Source: Panaeolus papilionaceus (Eukaryota; Basidiomycota; Agaricomycetes; Agaricales). Taken from it: 64,000 nucleotides of DNA. The stretch spans positions 496,001 to 560,000 of the forward strand of contig JADNRZ010000024.1 in the NCBI GenBank assembly GCA_015501605.1, given 5' to 3'. Each line of letters begins with the position of its first letter. Position 1 is the first letter of the stretch. Shown here one piece after another: positions 22,094 to 32,868 of the stretch. Under the pieces are notes generated by a model. That model saw only the letters and a list, made by a program, of their open reading frames with translations. It ran no database searches and was not told the DNA's origin. The translations under genes were made by a program, and so were the position numbers.

Positions 22094-24159
22094 ATGCCTT
22101 CACCAGAGGGGTCTTCATCGCAGTCAGAGCCTCGAACATCAGCTACAAAGACTTCTGCTAAGGTTCCGGAGGCTCTCAGTCCCGATAAATTGCCGGATGT
22201 ACGACTCGAGCAGTCACCAACGCCGCTTCCTGATGACCTCCTGGAAGCTGCTAGCGGTGAGCAGACGACAACACCCAGCATCCTTCAACTTTCAATGACA
22301 AGGAAAGCCCCTCCTGTGAATCGCTTCGTTGGACGCGACGTCAATAGTATACTTAAGCGGCCCATAACACATGCTCTCGTATGCTGTACTAAAGACGTTT
22401 TAAATGTCGTTCTTGACTCTGACGCTGTGTGAGTCGTACTCCCTGACTCCTCCATGAACGAGACGTTGAAATAGCTTTTTTTAGGCTCCGCAACTTTGAA
22501 AACAAAGGAGTGCAAAAGTATCAAAAGTTTGCTGGAACCATAATCCAACATGCCGATGAAAGCTTTGAAGCAATTATTTATGCCTCCCACACATTCCGTC
22601 GGCTCAACCTGTACGGGTCAATCACAGCTATCCCTTCACCTGACGATAGGCAAGCGTTGGGAGAATTAATGGAGAAAATCGAACAGGAATTTTCGGCAGC
22701 CTCTTCTGGATTCTTACGGGTATCTATAGGCATGGACAGTGTGCGTCATGGTCACTCTTTTTTACTACTATATCATGATATTGACAGAAACCAAAGCTCT
22801 TCCTCGACGTCAATCATTTTCTCCCCAAGGATGCACCGGTACCAGATGATCTTGGATCTGTGCATGCTTGTAGGCGCATCATAGAATATGTCAAAGGTAT
22901 GCTTCAAATATTCTAGGAGTGATATAGCATTAATGTTGAATGGTTTCTTAGCCGATATGACCTTCATGTACGGGAAAGACAGCCTACCACCGATCTTCGA
23001 AACGTTAAAAATTTTGATTACCAACGCAGCAGGAATCAGCGCTGACTGCACAATGATCTCCACCTGGTTGGATGAATTACGCGTTTGCATCTCCCTCTTG
23101 AAGGATAACTTCACGCGACCTAGTGGCTTGGGTCGAGATTGGCGACCAATGGTGTTAAATGTCATCCAGTATATGATTCCCTACATCGCACAGGTACGAC
23201 TGTGACATACAGCCGCTCATAACTGGCTGACGGACCCGATGTCGTTGTAGATTCCTTCCATCGTTTCACATTACCCTCAAAAAAACGAAAACAGATTCTT
23301 CCCCAGAACCCAGAAAATAATGAAGGAAATGAGGCACGTCTACTATGCGCCGATATCCGTGAAAGCTCTTCGTCCTTCTCCCCCGACCAAGTGGAAGCAT
23401 CACGAGTTGGAGAAAAGCACCAGGACGATTATTGCACAATCTATACCTCTTTCATTACCCGGTCAGGAATACAACGTGGATATTATCGCTCGTCTTGCAG
23501 ATATTGAAGATTTTGGGGATGATGAGTATGGAATTAAAATTAATGTTCAGTGTCGGGATATGAACAACTTCGTTGATCGACGAACATGTCGCTGCACTAG
23601 GCTCGAGATCAAGTGCGCATTTGTCCAGCCACCTCACATCGGTGCTGAGCCAAGAGTGAAGGCATTTCGGCCTGACGGTGGAGCCTTTGATAAGACGGAG
23701 GTCAAATACACCATCAAACACGCAGCCAAGCTTCATCCTAGTGCCAACAGCATCAAGGTCGCTGAGTTGTCGTCAGAGTGGGGGAAGGAGACCGTTCGAC
23801 GGCAATACGGCATTGTTCAGGGCATGGAATCCCAACAGCAGCCTGGTGTTCATTGGGTCTTCACCGAAAATCGCTCCAGTAATGGGGGGATTCCAGATTG
23901 CGATCTGGGTGCTGTCATCGTTTCACCCTCCACTCAGATCAAGATAGAAATGACAATCACAGCAGAGTATCACATTCAACAATTTTCGTATTTTCGTCCA
24001 TGGGGGAAAACGACGCGACGTACGAAAACGACTGCTGGGACACTTTTTCTTAATCTACCTGACTCTATCAAATTGAGCCTTCTGGGATTGAGTAAAGACC
24101 AAGATGCGTTTCTACAAGGCTGCACAGTCAAGCATCTTGGCGACACGCTAGGTAAATAG
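22094..24159 (+). CDS. Family B protein B2
   Basis: Five exons: 22094-22428, 22485-22740, 22788-22896, 22952-23193 and 23251-24159, giving 616 residues. The ATG at 22094 (M-P-S-P-E-G-S) is the first ATG in the open frame of exon 1. The first ~75 residues are Ser/Pro/Glu-rich and probably disordered. Then come L-K-R-P-I-T-H-A-L-V-C-C-T-K-D-V-L, Y-Q-K-F-A-G-T-I-I-Q, F-L-P-K-D-A-P-V and Y-M-I-P-Y-I-A-Q (exons 1-4, helical). Exon 5 begins after that glutamine, has M-K-E-M-R-H-V-Y-Y, then D-E-Y-G-I-K-I-N-V, R-P-D-G-G-A-F-D-K-T-E-V-K-Y, W-V-F-T-E-N-R-S-S-N-G-G-I-P-D and L-N-L-P-D-S-I-K-L-S-L. It is very similar to B3 throughout; the pair is a recent tandem duplication. Function unknown. Confidence 0.85.
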
Positions 24160-24381
24160 TGGATGGTCAATATACGTAAATTTTCGATAATGCTTTTCAT
24201 TTCCGTTGCTACTATATGTTTGTCATTTTATTATTATAATGGGCTTATTGTGATTACATTCACCTTTTTCTTCCTCACTACAACCCCTGAGTTTCAGATT
24301 GCCAAACATGTTAACGCACAGGGGACCCATAATCGGGTCCTTGACACCGAGAATAAAAAATGAACCCATCGAGGCATATCC

Positions 24382-24741
24382 TTATACTCTAACTCCGGCA
24401 AAGACATTGTGCAGCAAAAGATTAGCATTTATAGAACAATACGCACACTTGAGGCGTCGTCCAAGTTCATGACGCATAAAGTCACACTTTTCCTCCAAGG
24501 CGTTGCCAAGTGCCTTCCGATTGCGAATTTGATCGACTGATCCTCCGGTTAGAAATTTTATACTCCGCGGCTTTGCGTCTGCATCAATATGATCCCTTTG
24601 TCCACTGGCATCGACGCGGAAGTGTTGTACTTTGACTTTGATTGCCGCCTGCCGTCGACAGTTGAAGATGCTTTGTAAATCAAGGCGCTGCACTGCCCGG
24701 GATACCACTTGCAATTCACCATAATATCCGCTATCATCCAT
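24382..24741 (-). pseudogene. Possible antisense relic of a B-type exon 5
   Basis: The minus strand between B2 and B3 is open for over 400 bp and encodes D-D-S-G-Y-Y-G-E-L-Q-V, then N-C-R-R-Q-A-A-I-K-V-K-V, then A-K-P-R-S-I-K-F-L-T-G-G-S. The order loosely follows the B exon 5 pattern D-x-x-x-Y-G-I-K-I-N-V, then R-C-T-R-L-E-I-K-C, then A-E-P-R-V-K-A-F-R-P-D-G-G. The match is weak and partial, so this may be a decayed inverted B fragment or a chance frame. Confidence 0.25.
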
Positions 24742-24762
24742 TAGGAGACGCCTAAGCCGGTT

Positions 24763-26873
24763 GTGGCTGTGAGTCGTAACTCTGCCACAATAGAGCTCGA
24801 TTCCAGTCCCAATCAACAATCGTCACAGTCAAATATTATTTCCCCATCACCAATTCAAAAACATCCTGCTACATCAACGGACAACAGTAGTCGAGGAGAG
24901 CCTATAGATTTACCACAACAGCCACAAACGCAGGGGGCCGAAAGCCCCACCCCTGCTCACTCTGTACCTAACAACCAACTCATACTTCAGGCTATCACGA
25001 CAGAAGAGCTTAACCTGCCGCATCAATTCCTCAATAGTGATGTTTATGTTTTACTGAAACGGCCTATTGAAAAGGCCATTACACGCTGTACTCAGGATGT
25101 ATTAGAGCTTGTCGTGGACCCGGATGCAGTGTAAGTTCGAGTTATTTCGCCCTTGCAAGCAGTCGATAATCATGTTGGCTACAGGCTGAGCAATTTCAAC
25201 AACGCTGGAGTCCAGAAGTACCGAAAGTACGCTGGAGCCATTCTTCAACGTACCGACGAAAGCTTCGAAGCAGTGGTGTATGCATCATACACCCTGCGTC
25301 GTCTTGACTTGTACGCATCGACAGCAACGACCCCCACCCCGGAGGACAGGAAGGCCCTTGGAGAATTAATGCGCAAGACAAGCAAGGAGATTTTGGAGCT
25401 CTCCATCGGGTTTGGTGCTGTCTCACTTGCCATGGATGAGGTAAGTACGGGTCATCATCGTCCTACCATCGCAAAGTCTAACTGATTTGAAGCTTTTTCA
25501 AAATTCCTCGTTGTTCCTCCCCAAAAACGCACCAGTCGCCGAAGACCTTGGGTTTGTCCATGCTCATAGACGCATTGTCGAGTATGTCAAAGGTAAGCGA
25601 AATATATTTGCAGCCTCTCGCGCAAGATCAAATTTTATTTAAACTTCATGCCCTTTACAGCGGATCTGATTTATAAATACGGAAAGGACGACCTACCCAA
25701 ACTCTTCGACACACTGAAGAATCTCATCATTAACATGGAAGGATACAGTGCTGATTGCCAAGTTGTTGCTGAATGGATGAACCAACTTCACGGGTTTGCC
25801 CGCATCCTCTGGAGAGATTGCCAGGATGTCGCGTATGAGCCTCAAAGTTGGAGGTGTATCGCACAAGATATGATTGCGTACCTCATCCCCTACATGTCAC
25901 AGGTAAGTTCATGTTCCAGCTCGCTCGTCGTAGAGTTCCCGAGAGTATTTATCCATGACGCATTCGATTGCAGATTCCGATTATTGTGTCCTTGTACCCT
26001 CAAGACGACGACAAGAAGTTCTTCGCCAAAACACGCAAATTGATGAAGGAGATGAAGCACGTCTACTACAGCCCAACATCTGTGGATAACCTTCTTCCAT
26101 CACCCCCAAGAATGTGGCAACATCATGAGCTTGAGAGGAGTTCCCGGACTATCGTTGCACAATCCGTTCCTCTCTATCTGTCGGATGATTTCAATCGATT
26201 TCACAAAGTGGATATCATTGCGCGACTCACCTCTGTCGAAGACTTCGGGCACAACGAATATGGGATCAAGATCAATGTGCAAATTCGAGATGTGAGCGAC
26301 TACACCAATCGACGACTGTACCGCTGCACCAGGCTGGACATCAGGTGCGCTTTTGCTCCGCCAGATGATAGAGGTGCCGAGCCCAGGGTGAAAGCTTTTC
26401 GACCTGATGGCGGGTCCTTCGATAAGTCGGAGGTGAAGTACACCGTTAAACACGCGGCGAAACTCCAACCCAGTGCTGCAATCAAGATTGGTGAATTGTC
26501 GTCGGAGTGGGGCAAAGAAACCGTTGAGCGCCAATACGGTATCATTCAGGGCATTTACTCCGAGCAACAGTCTGGCATTCATTGGGTCCTGATGGAAAAT
26601 CGTTCCAGTCGTGGGGGTATTCCCGACGCGGATGTTGGCGCTGTTATTATGTCTCCCACTACCCAAATCACAGTAAACCTATCTATCACTGTCAAGTATC
26701 ATGTTCGGCGCTCATACCTCTTGATTCCGTGGACGATGCGACAAAGGACGACTGTGGCTGGATCCCTCTCCCTCAACCTTCCGGATTCTATGAAGCTGAG
26801 CTTGCTCACCTTGAGCAAGGACCAGGACGAGTTTCTGCAAGGGTGCACAATTAAACATATCAGGGACTCGTGA
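24763..26873 (+). CDS. Family B protein B3, start codon not found
   Basis: Exon 1 (open from about 24746 to 25130), then 25185-25440, 25493-25592, 25661-25902 and 25974-26873. Exons 2 and 4 (256 and 242 nt) have exactly the B2 lengths. Exon 1 has no in-frame ATG: the frame opens after a TAG near 24743-24745 and runs through a Ser/Gln/Pro-rich leader to L-K-R-P-I-E-K-A-I-T-R-C-T-Q-D-V-L without a methionine. An unrecognised upstream exon may supply the start, or the 5' end may have been lost; the position given is only the approximate 5' limit. Otherwise intact: F-L-P-K-N-A-P-V, M-K-E-M-K-H-V-Y-Y, R-P-D-G-G-S-F-D-K-S-E-V-K-Y, W-V-L-M-E-N-R-S-S-R-G-G-I-P-D. Function unknown. Confidence 0.75.
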
Positions 26874-27810
26874 TTAATTCCATTAATTCTTGTACGTGGA
26901 CACGAGCCAGCTACCCTTCGTTCATTGTCTTGCTTCTTCGTGCTATACTTCTATTTTTTCCATCTTTCATATGCTGTCGATGCTCCTTGTTCTTGTTCTC
27001 GTCCATTTGTACATACATACCCTCATTCTCTATACCATTCCAATCCCACATTTAATGCTGCATCTACGTCCACCCCCCAACCTTGTAGAATGACATGTAA
27101 CACTCATCGAGAGCTCATGCAACCCATGCCAGTCGGATGGCGTTTGAAATGTAAACGGGCGGGTGTGTTACAACTTGAGACGGTAAGTTATGAACCATGA
27201 TTTAATTGATAATGGCCACAAGCACATTTGTACGTACGGTATTACGACGTAGACTAGTGTAATGCTCGCTCTGGTGCTAACCTTCCGCATGAGAACAGAT
27301 CACTACAAATTGTGTGAGACCTAACAATCGCTAGAAACTAGTGGGTACCACGTTCCGTCTGTAGGCGACCATGGATGTGATCGATAAACTCATGTGGCAG
27401 TCATGGGAAGGACGGAAACAAAAAAACGTTGGGGCGAGGCAGAAGGCGAGGTGACAGGAACACACACAAATTAGATTGAATGGGTTGCGGCCATTCTGGA
27501 GCTGATCGGCGTAGTGTAGTAACCATGGTTTGCTGCAATGATTCCATTTTCTATCGTAAATATAATCTACGTGAGATTCTGAAGAGCTCATAACAAATGT
27601 GGAATAAAAGACAATACATGCATAATGCCGCTGTACTGTAATGTATGTACCTTGAACTTGGAGGGTCCTCGAATGTTATCGACCGTGTCATGCCAAGAAG
27701 ACATAGGCAAGATGCCAACTCCCCAGTGAATATCAATCGCAACATTGAAAGAGTATCGAAGGAGATGCTGATCATGTTAACATAAACGAGCTAGAATCGA
27801 CCATCAAGCA
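26874..27810. other. Convergent spacer between B3 and A3
   Basis: About 940 bp between the stop codons of B3 and A3. It is C/T-rich just after B3 (26930-27080). No gene was recognised. Confidence 0.4.
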
Positions 27811-29447
27811 CTAGACTTGCACAAGGACTGCACTGGTCATTGTTCCGACTGGTATACTAACACCTGCATGGTGGGTGATAACATCTTTCCAGAACAACCG
27901 TCGCCGATAGGTAAAACTTATTTGAAGGTCAAAAGAAGCTTCAACCTTGTAGTCTAGGTCAAGGGAGAGACCGAAGGTCAAGGGTATTATACGAGTCGTC
28001 CACGGAATGAGAGATCGTGTGAAAATCCATTTTATGGATGTTGATGAAGTGTCGAGCTGAAGACGGGGCTTGCAGCGTTTGGGCTCCAGCAGCATGTCGT
28101 TTGAAATCTCTTCAGAGTTCTTCGGTCTATAGGCGACGATCCGAACAGGAAAGTCTGGGTCCTCAGCAAAGGTGCATTGAAAAACCATGCTTTCAAGAGA
28201 CCAACCAACGCGCCCACTTATATTACAAACAAGCTTCATGGTCGTCAATCCATCAGTCAGAAGATCCAAGCTGTCGAGTGTAACGATGCAGGATGCTGCG
28301 TCTTTGGATGATATGTGTAGAATGTCCGACGGGACAATCGCGTGTATCAACCTCGGTTGGTGTTCCGCAGGCTTAGCCTCGTCTACGGGAGGAACCTGGA
28401 CCTTGACATCCGGAAGCGCAATGTAGGATATCCGGGATTTCATATCGGCCTCGATAATTGCATCAACGGTATCGTAGTTCCACTTGAACCACGTCTTATA
28501 CGTGTCCGTAATGAACAGCAACTACGAGGCGTCAGTGGCTTGTAGAGCCAATTGTCAGATAGAAATGCTTACCCGCTGATCAACTTGAGAAAAGGTATCG
28601 TTCAACGCACTCCATTCTTGAGCTGGTTTTGTCGACCAAATAGGAGTGTCTTCAAGAGGTAGCGCTAATGAAATACTTTCGTCTTCAAGGAAGGTATGTA
28701 CCATTTTTTTCAGATTCTCAAGCAAGGTCGTACAAGAGGAGCAGGCCATTTCGCTTTGCTCCAAGTGATAAATAATAGAGGTTCCCATATTCTGAACCGT
28801 GCTTTTTGCTAGGTTCACTGCCAATCAAGTGTTAGACTCCTCGAAATCTTACGATAAAACGGGCGGACGTACATTGACCAGTAAAATAACGTTTGGACTC
28901 TACCTCTACCACGGCATTGGCTCCATAGGCATCCAAGGATTTCTGGAACATCTGTATACAAAGACATACTGGTTCAGGGTTGAGTCGTAATAAAGAGAAT
29001 GTCGACTTACCTCCTCAACGAAGCCCTTCAAATTCGCATATGCTATCCGAGCGTCCGCGACATTTGCAATTCCGTACTGAATATTCTTGGATATCTGTAG
29101 AAATGTGTCGAGTCTGTCTGGTGGAGAGGCTTTATCCCAGGTCTTTAGGAGGTCACATAGGCTGGTGAGAGCGTCCTGGATGTAATACAGTCCTGCACAA
29201 CAATTCTCGAGGCCGTTTGCGTAGCGTTCTACTGTGTCTTGAAGAAATTCTTTCACTCGTCCATCTAATCTGTTTCCACAAGTCGGTTAGAGCCTCTGAT
29301 TCAGATCTGGAGCTGGACAACATACGAACTCCCTGGACCTATGAGGGGAGTCAGGTCTTGGAGAATGTTCTCTGCCGCAGTGGCGATAGGTTGGAAAGTG
29401 AAGTCATGAATTGTGTCTTCAGCCGCTAACGCAACTTCGGAAGACAT
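27811..29447 (-). CDS. Family A protein A3
   Basis: Five exons on the minus strand: 29326-29447, 29011-29269, 28873-28951, 28573-28817 and 27811-28521, giving 471 residues. Exon lengths 122, 259, 79 and 245 nt are identical to A2, which fixes the start at M-S-S-E-V-A-L. Landmarks: F-T-F-Q-P-I-A-T-A-A; I-A-N-V-A-D-A-R-I-A-Y-A; L-D-A-Y-G-A-N-A-V-V-E-V; F-L-E-D-E-S-I-S-L; Y-K-T-W-F-K-W; L-P-D-V-K-V-Q-V-P-P; W-I-F-T-R-S-L-I-P-W-T; F-T-Y-R-R-R-L-F-W-K-D-V-I. The first half is predicted helical and the exon 5 part beta-rich. No signal peptide or membrane span is seen. It is divergent from B4 across 551 bp, repeating the A2/B1 layout. Function unknown. Confidence 0.85.
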
Positions 29448-29998
29448 ATAAGTGTAGATGGACGAGGGGAGAGGAGAAGTCGCCAGAGCACTGGTAGTTT
29501 CCGATTCGCCGATGTCGACGATGTTACAGTCGCTTGTTTGAAGAGAACAAGATGCATCGGCATGATCCGTATTAACATTCCCACGAGTATCTTTACTCCA
29601 GCTTCTTGTTCACGAATCGTGGCGGACAAAACAAACTTTCGTACATAAGTACTTCATCGCAACCGAACTGTCTGTGTGACACAGGGCATAACGGATACTA
29701 AGCAAAATAAATACAAGAGAATTCTCAATTGTGCCTTTTATTGCGTATTACAAATGACATGCTGCAGTATCGTTACGACCTTATTGTTGGAAGTTTAGAT
29801 CTCGCAAGTAGGCACTGTTTGGATGAATTTGATACACGTTACGGTTCTCTCACCCTATCTACGATACAAAACAAAACATTCACTGGTTGCCAAAATGCAG
29901 ATTCTCATTTTAACCGGTCATTTTAGACTTAGCATCCCCCCAAGGTTTTAATACCATCTACTCAAAACTTGAACGCGGCACCTAACATTCGACCTCAG
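29448..29998. promoter_or_regulatory. Shared divergent promoter region of A3 and B4
   Basis: 551 bp between head-to-head start codons with no convincing gene, the second instance of the A(-)/B(+) geometry. It includes an AT-rich segment (ataaatacaagag, about 29708-29720). Co-regulation is an inference. Confidence 0.45.
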
Positions 29999-31931
29999 AT
30001 GCTTGAGAGCGACACAGTATTGCAACAAGTCTCGACGGCACTCAAAAATCAGCATCATGACCAGAGCTCCATAGGCCAAAGCATTGAGCGCTCCGTTGAA
30101 TATATTGTTCCTCTACTGGATGATAAACTGGGGGTGTGCGTCTTACTCCTTTCTCTTTACCACGTCGGACATTGATCCCCTGCTCTTAGAATTGGAAATG
30201 TGGACAATCCTGGTCTTCGAAGGCTTCAGCAAGAAGCAATTTCTTTTCATGACACCATGGATGACAGCTTCCCTGTCGTTTATCGTGGAGTGATATTATA
30301 TTATCACCTCGCATGGTACTTCGGTACTGCAAATCATTCTGCTGTTGATCAAATGAAGGCCCAAAGCACTGTGAAAGCGCTAGGTGTCGAGGTGAAAAAG
30401 AGATTTCAAGGTTTTACCAACCACCTGAACCGATTAAACGCAGTACGTTCTGGAAATTGTCTTTGCTGTCGCCATAGTAAGACTTTCTCTTTTCTACATG
30501 CAGTTATTTGAAGACGAAAAGAACTTTCACCCCAAGCATAGGCCGTTAGTTATGGGAGAAAACCCAGCAGAGAAGTATGTTGGTGCTCGCATGGTAGAAT
30601 GGATTAAAGGTACGTCCGGCATTCCTACCATTCACCTGGAATTATTGAATTAACCAGTGTGATTCAGCGGATGTGGATTTCAAGTACTCAAAGGACACAC
30701 CAACCACGTATACGCAATTGACCGGGTGCATTCGAGACCACAACACCATTATCGCTTCCTGCAAGATTCTTTCGACGTGGTGGAAGCATTACGTGGTCCT
30801 CTGCAAAAAGCTTTCTTATACCCCGCCCGAAGACACGTCATTCCTTTCATCCGACAGGCGTCGAAGGTACCTCGAACTATTAGCAGACCATCTATTTCCA
30901 TATATTCACCAGGTAAGTTGAGGGAGTCATCATAGTTGTGAACCGCACCTTATCATTTATGTGTGTAGATGGTGCCTACGATCACCAGCACGAAGGAAAG
31001 GTTGCCTGGGCGCTATTCACAATGTCGAGGTTTAATTCAGACAGCAAGACTGGACTTGTGGAGGTCTGACATCAGGACGATTGGGCATCTACCACCATCT
31101 CGATGGGACCTTCGCCAGCTTCAAATGAACTCCCTGACCATGATTTGTCAACCCGTTGCCCTGGAAATTGAAGGGGAAAAGTTCATTCACCACCTGGAGG
31201 CCCGAATTACGGACGTTGAGCACTACAAGAACGACGACTACGGTCTGAAAGTCCGTGTATTGCCTCGGGTGCGACCCTGTCCAATTGTGACCGTCCCAGC
31301 CAAACAAGAAAGCACCAAGAAGCCCCCGCTGAAAATTCGAAATCGGAGCTATCGCTGCGCGTTTCTCAGAATCATCCTGTCCTTCAATCAGACACTCAAG
31401 AAGCCTTCCATTACAGGTTTTGCACCCACATCGTCAACCAGTAATTCTACCGACCACAAGATCACAAACAAAGATTTTGTTAAACTCGCTCCGGCTGCAA
31501 AGGGATTCCGATTAGGAGAGCTGGGTATGGAGTCGACAACAGAGGACACACACTCGTTCTACGCTCAGGCCGAAGGCGTATGTATAGGCTCACTCTGCGA
31601 ATGGTCTATGATTGAAAACCAAGCGCTCAAAACCACCATTGGCGAGTCCCACCTCGGGGTCACTTTAGGACTTGGCGCCTTGGATCCCACTGCGGAGACC
31701 TCCATTGATGCCACAATAATAGCAACCTACGAATACACCTGGGAGGAGAAAGAACGCTCAATGCTGGTGCGAAGAAAGTGGGTCTCAAAGAAAAAGACTG
31801 AAGTGAAGACAGTGAAGGGCGCAACCACTCTCCCGTTTCCTCTTCTTACTAGGCTGGGGCTGGTCACAGAGACCGATAACTCCAAGACACTTTTAGAGAG
31901 CTGTGCACTAATACCACCCCGCAAGCTCTGA
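29999..31931 (+). CDS. Family B protein B4
   Basis: Five exons: 29999-30135, 30190-30442, 30504-30609, 30668-30912 and 30969-31931, giving 567 residues. The start M-L-E-S-D-T-V is the first ATG in the frame of exon 1. It lacks the long Ser-rich leader of B2. Helical part: I-G-Q-S-I-E-R-S-V-E-Y-I-V; L-F-E-D-E-K-N-F-H-P-K; Y-S-K-D-T-P-T-T-Y; H-L-F-P-Y-I-H-Q. Exon 5: L-P-P-S-R-W-D-L-R-Q-L, D-D-Y-G-L-K-V-R-V, F-V-K-L-A-P-A-A-K-G, W-S-M-I-E-N-Q-A-L. An insertion rich in Pro/Lys follows L-K-V-R-V, and the G-I-P-D after the E-N motif is replaced by I-G-E-S. It is the most diverged B copy, paired with A3. Function unknown. Confidence 0.82.
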
Positions 31932-32868
31932 TATTGACAGTGTTCAACTTAGTATATTCGCTTTAATTGCTCCCGCTTGCCATGTTTTGTTGCATTGCAA
32001 CATTTATAAGTATTTTGATTCTACGTCAGATCTTTATTGTATTATAATTTGTAGTAAATGGATGTATGACATTTTAATTCATCTTTCTTTTTGTGATTAC
32101 TTATCGAGCACTTCAAATGCCTAGTAACTGGTCAAGTTTGCAGATGACTGTAAAGACTGAGCCTGTTGGAAACCCAGTAGCTGTGTTCATTCCAACCTTT
32201 TCGCACGCCACACGGTAAGGACCCACAATCGCTGATCGGAACTATGTCTTAAGGGCGACGTTTGCCCGAACCAGCCAAACCAGCTCTAGACACATGTATG
32301 ATACATGAACAAAAGGAAAGTGGGATTTGAGAACAATACAAAAGCTTAGATTCACCACGTTCTGTCAAATCCAAAAGTTGATGGGAATGTTGATTCACCC
32401 TCAGCCAGCATACTACATAGGGGATTGATCGACGGTCTCTGACCGATCATCCCTGGGAATTTAAACTCAAACTTCACACTCCGCGGCTTTACAAAGTAAG
32501 GAAAGTGCGTGGTCGGTCTCTTCCTCGGGGGCTGAGATACTATGACCGACCGCTCCTGGTTTGTCTTCTGTGGAGGTGAAGGATGGAAAAAGTGTCAGCA
32601 TGCGTCGAACCTATCCCGCTACTTTACGCGATGAGTTGCGACCATTTGAGAAATATAGTTTATATAATTGATCAAAGAGTGGAGGTGTGTTTCAAGGGGC
32701 ATTGTGGGCGTAAGATAGTTGTTCAGACTTGTTCTTGACGGAGACGTTATTTGCATCTATTTGTTTCGACCTTATATGGTTACTTCTCAAGGAGTGAAAT
32801 CATTTCCAATCTCATCCAACCTCTTCATCTCGACTTCTTCTGAGCCAGACGCTTCCTATGCTCTATCA
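31932..32868. other. Spacer between B4 and pseudogene A4
   Basis: About 940 bp with no gene. It holds an aaggacccacaatcg module at about 32216-32230 like those flanking the B1 and B2 genes. An open frame upstream of A4 has an ATG near 32776 in the same frame as A4 exon 1. Confidence 0.4.

Noticed and set aside
21855..22281. Minus-strand frames opposite B2 exon 1
   Set aside because: They are shadows of the B2 leader; the plus strand keeps family motifs and introns.
24382..24819. Minus-strand frame of 145 codons as a real gene
   Set aside because: It starts inside the B3 first exon, has no splice pattern, and only loosely echoes B exon 5; treated as a possible relic instead.
26100..26666. 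188-codon minus-strand frame
   Set aside because: Lies antisense within B3 exon 5, whose plus-strand frame is strongly conserved with B2.
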